From NCBI GenBank assembly GCA_013176395.1, contig JABMLP010000005.1, forward strand, positions 434,001 to 498,000: a DNA stretch of 64,000 bases, read 5' to 3'. Both the position numbers and the translations under genes were made by a program. The notes beneath the pieces are model-generated. The model made no database searches. It was not told where the DNA came from and saw only the letters and a list, made by a program, of their open reading frames with translations. Source of the DNA: Venturia oleaginea (lineage: Eukaryota; Ascomycota; Dothideomycetes; Venturiales; Venturiaceae). Below, piece after piece: positions 55,252 to 64,000 of the stretch (position 1 is the stretch's first letter; each line of letters starts with the position of its first letter).

Positions 55252-55617
55252 TTGTTTTCTTGGCTTATTTTGTTTGGGGATGGCCCTTGGTTTTCGGAGG
55301 CTGTATTGTTTTCTGTATTTCACTATACCACCCAACGTCCTCTTTCATATCTTGCTTCATGTGCCAGAGCTACAAACCTTTGGGTTTTAATGAGTAGTAG
55401 AATAAACAATCTATCTTTCTTTATACCAAGTATGAGTTTTAGGTTTCTTCTTTCGATGGTTAGATCGGATGAACGAGGACTTTATTACACCGCACCCTCA
55501 TGAAAATTAGCATATATGCTCAGACATAGTAACAGCCTCAGTACCACCAACGATGATTCCCAAAACATCGAGAACAATCGTCCCACGAGGTCGTCTTGTG
55601 ATGGGTACACCATTCCA

Positions 55618-56121
55618 TCATAGTAGCACCAGCCCCCTGATATCTACATCTATACCAATGGATATCCCATCTAGCGCTCGCTGATAAGCGCAAGAAAAAC
55701 CCATATTCCACAATATCTTCCTTTCGAACCCCGCATCTTCTCCAAACTTCTCCAGGCTGTCGTAGAACCCTTCTTGTCGCAAAGATGTCGCGCCTGGCTC
55801 CTTGCGGTACAGAAAACGAAGGATGTCTCCGATGGGGTTGCGAGATTTCGAGATAGCGGAAGCACAATTCTCTTGCTTTTCTAATAGTCTAATGTCTTGG
55901 GGGAGAACATAGAGGTACGGGAGGGTAGGGTAGGAAGTACTCCAAGGGTCACTGGTGTTGCATAGTGTTGAGATTGTTTTTCTAGCGAGGTGAATGGGGA
56001 AGATTTGTGGTATCACGGTTACCTTTGGTTTGTGTGGAAGTGGCCTATATATTTTGTGAAGAGGATACCAAATACACTGCAGATCGAAAGTCTGTCTGAA
56101 GACTATAAATGTTGTATGCAA
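55618..56121 (-). CDS. Hypothetical protein, weak support
   Basis: Open frame of 167 codons, minus strand. The second half (RNPIGDILRFLYRKEPG to FSCAYQRALDGISIGIDVDI) reads like real protein and could be the remains or last exon of a gene. The first half has a poor composition. No domain recognised and no splice pattern clarified. It may be a decayed gene. Confidence 0.3.
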   Translation of the reverse strand: MHTTFIVFRQTFDLQCIWYPLHKIYRPLPHKPKVTVIPQIFPIHLARKTISTLCNTSDPWSTSYPTLPYLYVLPQDIRLLEKQENCASAISKSRNPIGDILRFLYRKEPGATSLRQEGFYDSLEKFGEDAGFERKILWNMGFSCAYQRALDGISIGIDVDIRGLVLL

Positions 56122-56624
56122 TCTAGAAATTGTTTTCTAGTGACCAGGAAGTCGACCTAGGATTTGCGAGGTGTGGCGAGATGACCACGATCAAGCCAAT
56201 GTCTTCTCATACTAGTAGTAAAGGTGTGGTAAACGCATGGCGCAATGCTTTCCTCCTCGACATATATCATGTTTGTAGCCAGGAACTCGATCAGACATTT
56301 CATAGATCTGAAGATGTTTGATTGATGATAGTTGCCGATTCTTCAGGTGTAGTGCTTCATTTCAAGAATGGACACGAATCAATGTCGTTTATAATTGGAA
56401 GTTGTTGGAAGCATGAGTGAGCTAAAGCAGGGCTGGGGCTGGTCAGAAGTCCGAGGCCCAAGTCCACTTCCGCACATCACAACTCCTTATCACGATCTTC
56501 AACATGCCCACAATGGCTATATGCGGGTACTTACGGCGGCCCCGAGTACTGCCGATTCATCTTGAACCTCCCTGACCTTCCCAAAGAGTGGTCTTGTATC
56601 TAACTTCAGTACAATACCGCAGCT
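56122..56624. other. Intergenic
   Basis: 500 bases upstream of the DUF1989 gene; no gene supported. Confidence 0.5.
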
Positions 56625-57470
56625 ATGCCGCCTACTCAGCCAGCACCAGCTTACCACAAACCTCCTACAGACACCGCCCTATACGAATCCATAGCCTCAA
56701 CATCCTCCCGCGTCCTCTCTCATTCCCACACAATCCCACCTCGAAGCGGCTACTCCTGGACCGTTCCAGCAGGCTCCATACTACGTCTCTCCACTCCCAA
56801 AGGACCACAAGTAGGCGACCTAAACATCTGGAATCTCCATAACCCCCGCGAACGCTTCTGGGCAGCTCGAACAAGACAATTACAATCATCTCACGTCACG
56901 AGAGGAGATAGACTATGGTCCTGCCTCCCCTTCCTCAGACCCATGGTCACCATAATCGCCGATTCGTTGGAGGGATATGGTGTCGATGAGTTTGGGGGAC
57001 GGTGTCATGATTTATTGGGGACAAGATGTGATCCTTATGTCAATACGTTATTGACAGGCGATTCTTACGATTATCACTGTCATTCCAATTTGACGCGGGC
57101 TATACTTCCCCATGGTCTAACAGAATACGATGTCCATGATGTCCTGAATGTGTTCCAAGTTACCGGACTCAACGCCCAAGGGCGCTACTTCATGGAAGCC
57201 TCTCCGGCTAAGAAAGAAGATTATATCGAGTTCTTCGCGGAGCAGGATTTAGTCTGTGCGTTGTCGACGTGCCCAGGTGGTGATTTGTCCAATTGGGGAT
57301 GGGCGGAGGGAGAAGGTGGGAATATGCTGGATTGCTGTCGGCCTATTAAGGTTGAAGTGTTTGAAGTGGCTGATAAAGAGGTGTTGAAGGGATGGCAAGA
57401 ACCAAAAAGACCGGATTATAGGGGTGCTCATGGGATGACTGTGCCAAATGGAGAGGCAAACAAAGAGTAG
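56625..57470 (+). CDS. DUF1989 (urea carboxylase-associated) family protein
   Basis: 281-residue single-exon protein of the DUF1989 family; bacterial relatives lie next to urea carboxylase genes and metabolise guanidine-type compounds, while the fungal role is not established. Visible words: IPPRSGYSWTVPAGSILRL, VGDLNIWNLHNPRERFWAART, the Cys-containing GTRCDPYVNTLL and HCHSNLTRAI, FQVTGLNAQGRYFMEASPAK, and the ending ALSTCPGGDLSNWG. His and Cys pairs (YDYHCHSN) may hold a metal. No signal peptide. Confidence 0.88.
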   Translation: MPPTQPAPAYHKPPTDTALYESIASTSSRVLSHSHTIPPRSGYSWTVPAGSILRLSTPKGPQVGDLNIWNLHNPRERFWAARTRQLQSSHVTRGDRLWSCLPFLRPMVTIIADSLEGYGVDEFGGRCHDLLGTRCDPYVNTLLTGDSYDYHCHSNLTRAILPHGLTEYDVHDVLNVFQVTGLNAQGRYFMEASPAKKEDYIEFFAEQDLVCALSTCPGGDLSNWGWAEGEGGNMLDCCRPIKVEVFEVADKEVLKGWQEPKRPDYRGAHGMTVPNGEANKE

Positions 57471-59131
57471 AGACGATATTCAATGCTAGAGAATAGCAGA
57501 ATGAGCATGGCAGGTGGCATACTATAAACAAAGAGGACGTGTTGGCTGTCTGGATCACAATACAATCATCGTGCTGGTACTGATGGACGCCATGATTTTG
57601 AGTAAAGTGATCCAATGCTGCCCTCGCGAACACACAGATATCTCGCTGCGATAGAGAATTCGAATTTTTCATCAAAAGGATGGCAAGGACAACGCCAGCA
57701 GTCCGAGACAGAAAACGTTAAGCCTGGATTCCTGTAAAATCAAGTTCTTCGTACAGGCCAGGATTTCTCACGGTGTCTGAAAGGCCCTCCGCTGAGAAAT
57801 ATCAATTCATGCAGAGGTGAGCATTCAACAACACTCCTGCTACACATGCGATAGCCGGCGTGGCATTAGCCCAGTTCTTCCTAGTATGCTTGACGGCTTT
57901 TATCAATCTGAGGAAGTCAACCAGTCGCCGACACTTCGATAGTGACTTGGACCTCGCGGTCGGTTTTCTCCGTGCCAGTGGCCTAAATGGCCGGTAGCCG
58001 CATTCTCAACAATCGTCGAATTGAAAGCCCAGTCTAAGCTTGACCCCCTCCTTCGAGGCTAGAGAATCCGTGAAGCTAGAGGCTTCATACGACACATTTC
58101 TCAGTCGCTCGCGAGGGCCCGAACGTAAATACGACTCGATCCTACTATCATCAAGCGCTCCACCCAGACCGTCCCACAAATATATACAGAACCGCAAACT
58201 CACAAACCCTTACGAACATCCAAATTTCCAGCATCCCCGCCAGTGGACCGGGTTTCGCCGTCGAAACCGAGCGACAATCGAGTGCCTGAAATACATCGCA
58301 TTTGTGCCAGTGGAGAGACAAGCTTGGCGAGATAGCGCGGGGGTGCGCTAGATTCTAGGGCAGTAGCCAGCAATTCTGAGCCGCCGTCCCCCACATCGCC
58401 GACATGGATAATCGTTTCGTCCCCATCCGAACATATACGATGCCGTTGTATCCGGCGGCCAAAATTTTCCACGGCATCTCCCCGGATTAGATGAGCATCG
58501 AAATGGGTATACCGCCATTAACGCCCGCTATTTGTTTCGGCAAATCCGACGATTCTGCCTTGTCCACGTGAAAGGGATTCAGCAGCTTGCCATCCACAGA
58601 ACCAAAGCGAATCGATCAAATTTGCTGCGGTACACCCAACAAGAACCGATTACGACAGGAGAGATGATTTGGTTAGAAGTTCGCACCGTCAATGCCTTCG
58701 AAACGAAGCACCCCACTCTTGCAAGTAAGCAGAATCTTCGCCATAAAAACTAGACTTGTGCTCCTTGACAAGGCCTGAAGACGGTCTTAGAGGCCGAACC
58801 TCTCATTTTTCAAATCGAGAAGCGAACTTACAAATCAAGATCGAGCGTCTAAAATTCCTGGAAATTCAGAAAGCCTCGTCTGGTTTTAGAGGACTGTACA
58901 AATTTGAGTGTATCGAAATCTCCCGTCCCGAGTTCTCAAGAGAATTCCGAAAGAGATTAATCAAGCAAAAGAGAACAGCAAGAAAAGAGAAGAAGAGAAA
59001 TTTTTGGCTGGCAGATTGAGCACGTGAGAACCGAAAACACTACTGGCCCCCTTCCACTTGTAATCACCCCGGATTTCGTTAATTTCTGCCATACATGATG
59101 AGTATACTCACAATTCCCACCCCAAACATTT
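57471..59131. other. Intergenic, no gene supported
   Basis: 1.66 kb between two converging genes. Frames at 58040-58351, 58532-58753 and 58756-59019 have no recognisable domain or splice pattern. Confidence 0.45.
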
Positions 59132-61119
59132 TCAGTTGTTGCCCAAGGCATGCTGAACAGCCGTCACACCCATTTGAGCCGCATGAGGAACATTCCGACC
59201 AGCAATAATGTCCTCAAACAACGTTTTGCAGTATTGGAGAGCGCTCGCGAGCCGAGTCTCTTCAAACGGGTGTGTAATAACACCCACAGGAGCGCGTGTA
59301 GTACCCACATTTGATCGATTTGATGGCAGAGGCGGTCCGGTCGTCAGTTGCACGCGCTGCTTCCTACTCAACTTGACACCGGTCCGCACTGCGCCTGCGA
59401 GCTGTGCCAGCGACTGTATCGGGAATTGGGGAGGCGCTGTTCTTGTCTGAGGCTTTGCAAACCCGTTGAGCACCTCCTTGGTTTCAGTCTTGACGCTCAT
59501 CCGATTGACGGTGAGCTCAACACTGTTACTGCCAGTTCTAGCAGGCTGAGAAGCAACAACGGGCCTTTCTAAAGTTGGGGTTCCGATTTGGGCAAGCCGA
59601 TCCGAATACACCTTCCCGAATGTGCTGGACGGGACTCTAGGCATTGTTGGTGTACTAGTTAATGGAGCCATCATGGGGGCGGTCGGAACCCGATTGGCTG
59701 CTTGGTTCTCGATTGCCTTGGGAATGCTCGATAACAAAGCTTCCATCAAAGTGTTTCTCCTGCGACGAGCACGCTTCAGGGAAGGTAGGTCCGCGCCATC
59801 GAGCCCACGTTTGGGACCTGAAGATTGTTGCGGAAAATTATCGATATCGCTATTTTCGTCGATCTCTCCTTCCTCGAGGGCAGTACCATTGGCTCCTGGT
59901 GACCTAGTCAGCGCAAAAGTCTTCCTCGTCGCTTCATCCCTGTCCCAAACACACTCCACGGAGCGTAGAGCACACTCCCCACAGCTTGGCCGCGCTCTAT
60001 CGCAACCCCTATGTTTGAGGAGGCGGCAGGTGCGACAGGCAGCGGCGTCGGACCGGTTGTTGGGCAGGATGACTCAACTAAGTTGAACTCCAACAACCGT
60101 GGCCTGGTTGCTGTGGTAGGCTCTACGCGTGGAAAGAACGAAAACTCGGACTGTGGCTGGGATTCAGTTGTAGGCTCGAAGCGCTGGACAAGTTCCATCA
60201 AAGGCTCCGATTGAAGTGGCGTTTCATTGAACAGGGGATCGAACGGGTAGCTCGAATCTTCATCATCACCAGTAGTAGTGTCGCTGGTGACTTCGCCAGC
60301 TTTGGTACACAGTACCTTCGAGTGCTTGCATTATCCGCAGACCGGCACTGTACGATCGCAGGCGATGTGGTTGAAGCGGCAAGTCTCGCATGCTGGCTTC
60401 GGTGTCGGTCGAGACTGCTGCACACGAAGGGGCAGATGCCGCTGACCGGTGAAAGCACCCAGTAGATTGGCGAAGTAGCCACTACTGGGCTCTTTCCGAA
60501 GTGATTCGTAGACGGTGTGCAAGAGATCACAAGCTCTCTCACAAGGCCATGCACTTAACTTGAACTGTCCGGGATTTTGACCGCTGTTGAGAGGGCCAGA
60601 GGCGACGTCTCTCCAGCTGTCTCGTACCAATTGCTCGATGGCATCAGCCCATGCTGAAGTTGGCGCATCAGGGGCAGGCTCTCCGAGATGCTCCCCTTTG
60701 ATACGCGTGAAGGCAACATGAACGCAGTCTTCTTCAAAGTCAGACCACTTCTCCTCGGACTCTGATGGCAGCAGCAGAGAGCGGTATGCGCTGTCATACC
60801 CGGGACATTGAAGCGTACTCCGAACCCAATTCTTGAGAACAGCGACCACAGGAGCCGACTGAACCCAAGAGCCCAGCCGCTCAGCTGTACAGTAGTGGTC
60901 GAGGAGCTTCTTGAGATGCTTGTCGTCAAAAGCGAGAGGCATGGCGCTCTTACGCGTGATCCGACGCGACTGGTGCTGTGAGCTGGTCACTCTGAACCTC
61001 TCCCCCAAAGCCGTATGGGTTCTCTTTGGCTGGGGAGTGGGAGGATCTTGAAGTTCGTTGATGTAGATGTTTGGTGGTCGACGTTTGATGGTGGCCATCG
61101 TAGGTGTTTGAGGCCACAT
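59132..61119 (-). pseudogene. Protein with two C-terminal Zn2Cys6 clusters; frame interrupted twice
   Basis: The first frame runs from 61119 (or Met at 61098, MATIKRR) and encodes a ~200-residue helical region unlike any I know (LKKLLDHYCTAERLGSWVQS, EQLVRDSWRDVASGP). Then begins a Gal4-type binuclear cluster, CETC then C six residues on, CDRTVPVC, whose next codon but one is TAA at 60331-60333. The same frame continues with CKHSKVLC, so spacing CX2CX6CX6CX2CX6C is perfect except that the stop replaces a residue. About 100 residues later, in a second frame, there is another perfect cluster: CRTC, RGC, DRARPSC, GEC, ALRSVEC (near 60045-59950). The frame then stays open to 59132 through a basic KRARRRRNTL stretch. 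No GT-AG intron repairs both breaks by eye. Probably a decaying transcription-factor-like gene, or two genes, or a sequence error. Confidence 0.6.
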
Positions 61120-61410
61120 GGTTGAGGGTTCAAGTTGTTGGGACGAGAAAGAGGAAGTCGCGATCGAAGGTCAGTAAACAGTGCAGGTGCACGTGAACAA
61201 CAACGCCATGTTTGTTGTTGTGTACGCGGTCGGGTTCACGCGTCGCGTGTGTTTCTTTTTGAAGAGGCTCAAATTCACATCGAGAGCAATTAATTCCCGG
61301 CAATCTTTCTCACCCAAATTTCCAGGTTTTTTGGCAACATCCAAATCCATCAGATGTTTCTAGATCCAGCAATCAACTCACAGCCCCAGCAACGATGGGT
61401 ACACCTTATT

Positions 61411-61794
61411 TCATGCCTGTGATACAAAAAAACTTCTAGTCTCGTACGCTGGACGACTGGGCATGTTCGTGGCCACTTCCTCGCCGATTTCGTCACTGTG
61501 GCTCTCGATATTGAGAATCACAGCGTTTGGGTAGTCGAGCTGTCGAGCACGTTGTAAAGAGACAATGGCAGAGCGGTCCCAATCCCCGCAGGCTTGAAGG
61601 AGACACAAAGTAGCAGAATCGAGAGCCGCATTAGTCTTAACAAAATCGTCTCCGAGCTCTTCCATTTGAAGTTCGATCACGTCCACGAACTCATTCACGC
61701 ATGCTTCTCGTAAACGATGAGTAGGATTTCTGGTGTTCGTTAAATCGCCCTGGCAGCTCGCCAACACAACAAATTGCATCTGCAACATCATCAA
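61411..61794 (-). CDS. Hypothetical small protein, weak support
   Basis: 127-codon frame, acidic, with a helical look (VNEFVDVIELQMEELGDDFV; SAIVSLQRARQLDYPNAVIL). No domain recognised. It may be a real small gene or chance in an otherwise empty 1.6-kb stretch. Confidence 0.3.
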   Translation of the reverse strand: MMMLQMQFVVLASCQGDLTNTRNPTHRLREACVNEFVDVIELQMEELGDDFVKTNAALDSATLCLLQACGDWDRSAIVSLQRARQLDYPNAVILNIESHSDEIGEEVATNMPSRPAYETRSFFVSQA

Positions 61795-62766
61795 GAGTAC
61801 GTAGAAGTGAAGATCACCCCCTCTAAAAAGTGACTGTCATAGCCAGACGTCAAAACCATCTGTCTCACATGTGACACCTACACCCACCAGGCTGAACCCT
61901 CAGTCTCGCCGCCCCTTGGCACATGTGACATCCCCAACTCAAAAGTCTTTTGCCCACTTGCCGGAATACCCACCCCACATCTCGCTCACCGCTTACCTTA
62001 TCGTCTCGGCAGCAGTACCGCCCTTACGCCCGCGCAACAGTATACGGCAATCTAGGCCTGCCCCACTGAATCAATCGAACCGAAAACGAAGAGACGAGAA
62101 CTTCCAGACTAGATCTAGAAGGAAATAGTATTGCGGTCCCGCGAGTATCGAAGCCAAGGCAAGGCTCGATACCGGGGCCAAGCCAAGCCAAGCCTCGCGC
62201 ATCAACATGGTGATGGGCTGTACACACCGCGAAATAATGATGTAGAAACAAAATGACGTGTCGTCCGGCCAATATGATTTGTCATTCGTGGTTCTATCCG
62301 TACGTACGTATACGTGTGGAGGTGAACCTTGCTGATTTATGATTTGCAAATTATTGCCATGGCATCCCCCCACCGATGCGCTTCCCGTGCCACCGCCGCC
62401 GCATAGTACACATCATATTATGGATGTGGAGACAGGCGATCATGTTAAGCGAAAAGGTCTTAATCGACGATTAGGGCCAGCCTCATCACGATCAGGTTCG
62501 GTATGACTCCGACTTGGCAGGGCAGAGCACTAGCTTCGATACGAACCCTTTTACAAGTGCGAAACTTGAAATATATCGAAGGGACTTAGATCCCGTTTTT
62601 CATAACTGGTGGCCTGTTATGGCTGTCATGAATATGTACTCTCGGTCTCGCTCCACGAACTTGCACCGTTGAGTGTTGGATAGATCTATCCCCTTCCGTT
62701 GAATAGTTATTATTGTACATATAGTCTATGCTTCCGCCCCTAAAATGTACCCTACTGTGTAATCTA
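61795..62766. other. Intergenic, no gene supported
   Basis: About 970 bases between the hypothetical frame and adenine deaminase; contains a short GCCAAG repeat near 62175-62195. Confidence 0.5.
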
Positions 62767-63903
62767 TCACTTGCTACCATCCCATTCTCCAACCAATCTC
62801 TGGAGAACCTCGAGCATTTCGTCCTTACGAGGCTGAGAGCACCAGGACCCTTCGATACCGGCTCGGCATATGCTCTCCCATTCTGCGACGGTGAGATCGA
62901 ATTCTTCGTGGACGGCGCAGTAGTTGTCGAGGATGTAATTCCCTCCGAAGTAGGCCGGGTCATCAGAGTTGATGCTAAACTTGACCCCGGCATCGAGGAA
63001 TTTCCGAACTGGCACTTCAGAAATGTGGTTCACACACTTGAGCAGCACATTGCTGAGTGGACACAATGATAGAAGGATGTTGTTATCCGCGACGCGCTTC
63101 ATGAGGAGAGGATCATCAGCAAGATGGAGCCCATGATCAATGCGATGAACACCAAGAACGTCCAACGTATCCTCAATGTACTCCACAGGCCCCTCCTCAC
63201 CAGCGTGACTAGTAAGCCTCAAGTTCTTCTCTCCACCCTTGAGGAACAATTCCCGAAACAACTTGGGTGGGAAAGGGAGCTCACTCGAATCCATGCCAAT
63301 GCCCACAACAGACCCATCCGCATAACTCGTCTGAACATCTGCATGATCAAACAGCGCAAGACTCTGTGCAACAGGCAAATGACGCAAGAAACAAGAGATG
63401 AGCAACGTGCTTATCCCCAATTCTCTTTGTGCCCGCTCACGCGCAGCGGCGAAGCCAGTCATGATGGTCGAATAGGCCACTCGGCGGACAAGGTGTGCTT
63501 GGGGATCGAAGAAGACTTCTGCATGATGTACACCGTTGTTGGCAGCTTTCTGGAAGTATTCCCATGCCAGGGCCTCGAAATCTGCGGATTCGATGAGCAC
63601 CGACATGCCGATGTAGTAATATTGCAGGAAATCGTCTAGCGATGTAAATCTCTTGTAGCGATCCAAAAGCGCGTCCGTGGAAGAAAATGCAGCATCATCT
63701 TGTGGCAAAGTTATGTTGTTTTGTTTGGCCAGGCTAAAGAGGAGGGAGGGTTCCAGCGAGCCCTCGATGTGTATGTGATGTTCACACTTTGGAAGGGCTG
63801 CCAGGAATGGATGTAGCGGTGTTTTACACATGGGTGTGGAGGATGTGACTATAAATTGATCAGAGACTGGGGTTGAATGGCGGGATCGCTGTGGGATCTC
63901 CAA
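62767..63903 (-). CDS. AAH1: Adenine deaminase
   Basis: Zinc enzyme that converts adenine to hypoxanthine in purine salvage. Single exon, 378 residues from the first Met, or 354 from Met at 63831 (MCKTPLHPFLAALPKC), which fits the family (yeast Aah1 is 347). Metal and catalytic words: HHIHIEGSLEP with the HxH pair, HAEVFFDPQAH, LTSHAGEEGPVEY with catalytic His-Glu, RIDHGLHLADD, LSLCPLSNV, and SINSDDPAYFGG. The ending GSWCSQPRKDEML also fits. The upstream 24 residues (MEIPQRSRHST) are probably leader. Confidence 0.95.
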   Translation of the reverse strand: MEIPQRSRHSTPVSDQFIVTSSTPMCKTPLHPFLAALPKCEHHIHIEGSLEPSLLFSLAKQNNITLPQDDAAFSSTDALLDRYKRFTSLDDFLQYYYIGMSVLIESADFEALAWEYFQKAANNGVHHAEVFFDPQAHLVRRVAYSTIMTGFAAARERAQRELGISTLLISCFLRHLPVAQSLALFDHADVQTSYADGSVVGIGMDSSELPFPPKLFRELFLKGGEKNLRLTSHAGEEGPVEYIEDTLDVLGVHRIDHGLHLADDPLLMKRVADNNILLSLCPLSNVLLKCVNHISEVPVRKFLDAGVKFSINSDDPAYFGGNYILDNYCAVHEEFDLTVAEWESICRAGIEGSWCSQPRKDEMLEVLQRLVGEWDGSK

Positions 63904-64000
63904 TCTCCAATCTGCGAAGTAGTTGAGAGGTCTCAGATTTCGGTGTTGTCGGGGCGAAGAGCCGTCTCGGTTGTTCGTGCCGAGAGTGGTGAAGGGAGGA

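Noticed and set aside
53052..57675. P450 and neighbours as a secondary-metabolite cluster
   Set aside because: There is no polyketide, peptide or terpene synthase, no cluster regulator or transporter nearby; the DUF1989 gene is not a typical partner.

Overview
This is a window of nuclear DNA from a filamentous ascomycete (Pezizomycotina). Evidence for this: short GT-AG introns of about 50-70 bases with fungal donors and branch sites, compact genes on both strands, and fungal families such as a HET-domain protein, Zn2Cys6 clusters, a DUF1593 secreted protein and Tc1 and pogo/Fot1 transposons. I suspect Leotiomycetes (Helotiales type), but that is inference, not shown by the sequence.

Layout. 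1-1.4 kb: a Tc1/mariner element. 1.4-3.8 kb: a degenerate ~450-base tandem array and empty DNA. 3.8-12.5 kb: housekeeping genes (importin beta, a Ptc6-like mitochondrial PP2C phosphatase, an alpha/beta hydrolase of the homoserine acetyltransferase type, a flavin-reductase-like split-barrel protein). 12.6-14.6 kb: a dead pogo/Fot1 element. 15-21.3 kb: a 28-residue Cys-rich peptide gene, a single-pass membrane ORF, a secreted DUF1593 protein, and SDO1/SBDS. 21.3-26.6 kb: gene-poor, with U2 snRNA, a purine minisatellite, and relics of a DDE transposase and an F-box-like ORF. 26.6-29.3 kb: ribosomal protein S18 and a secreted astacin-like metalloprotease. 29.8-42.3 kb: an unknown helical protein, an MFS transporter, prefoldin 4, a small secreted Cys-rich protein, a nitrilase with a long insertion, a Pex22-like peroxin and eIF2B gamma. 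43.0-47.1 kb: a broken HET-domain gene split by a second, nearly identical Tc1 copy. 48-57.5 kb: a 71-residue SMP-like stress protein, a secreted phospholipase A2, an unknown Cys/His-rich protein, a cytochrome P450 and a DUF1989 protein. 59-64 kb: a gene with two C-terminal Zn2Cys6 clusters interrupted by a stop and a frame change, and adenine deaminase.

The genes do not form one pathway. Most are single-copy housekeeping genes (nuclear import, translation initiation, ribosome maturation, splicing, chaperone, peroxisome biogenesis, purine salvage), interspersed with accessory secreted or self-recognition genes and transposons. The points most worth following are: the HET gene interrupted by Tc1; the frameshift shared by both Tc1 copies at a catalytic Asp codon; the double zinc-cluster gene; a short diverged repeat found inside two unusually long introns and near several gene ends; and two tiny Cys-rich genes.
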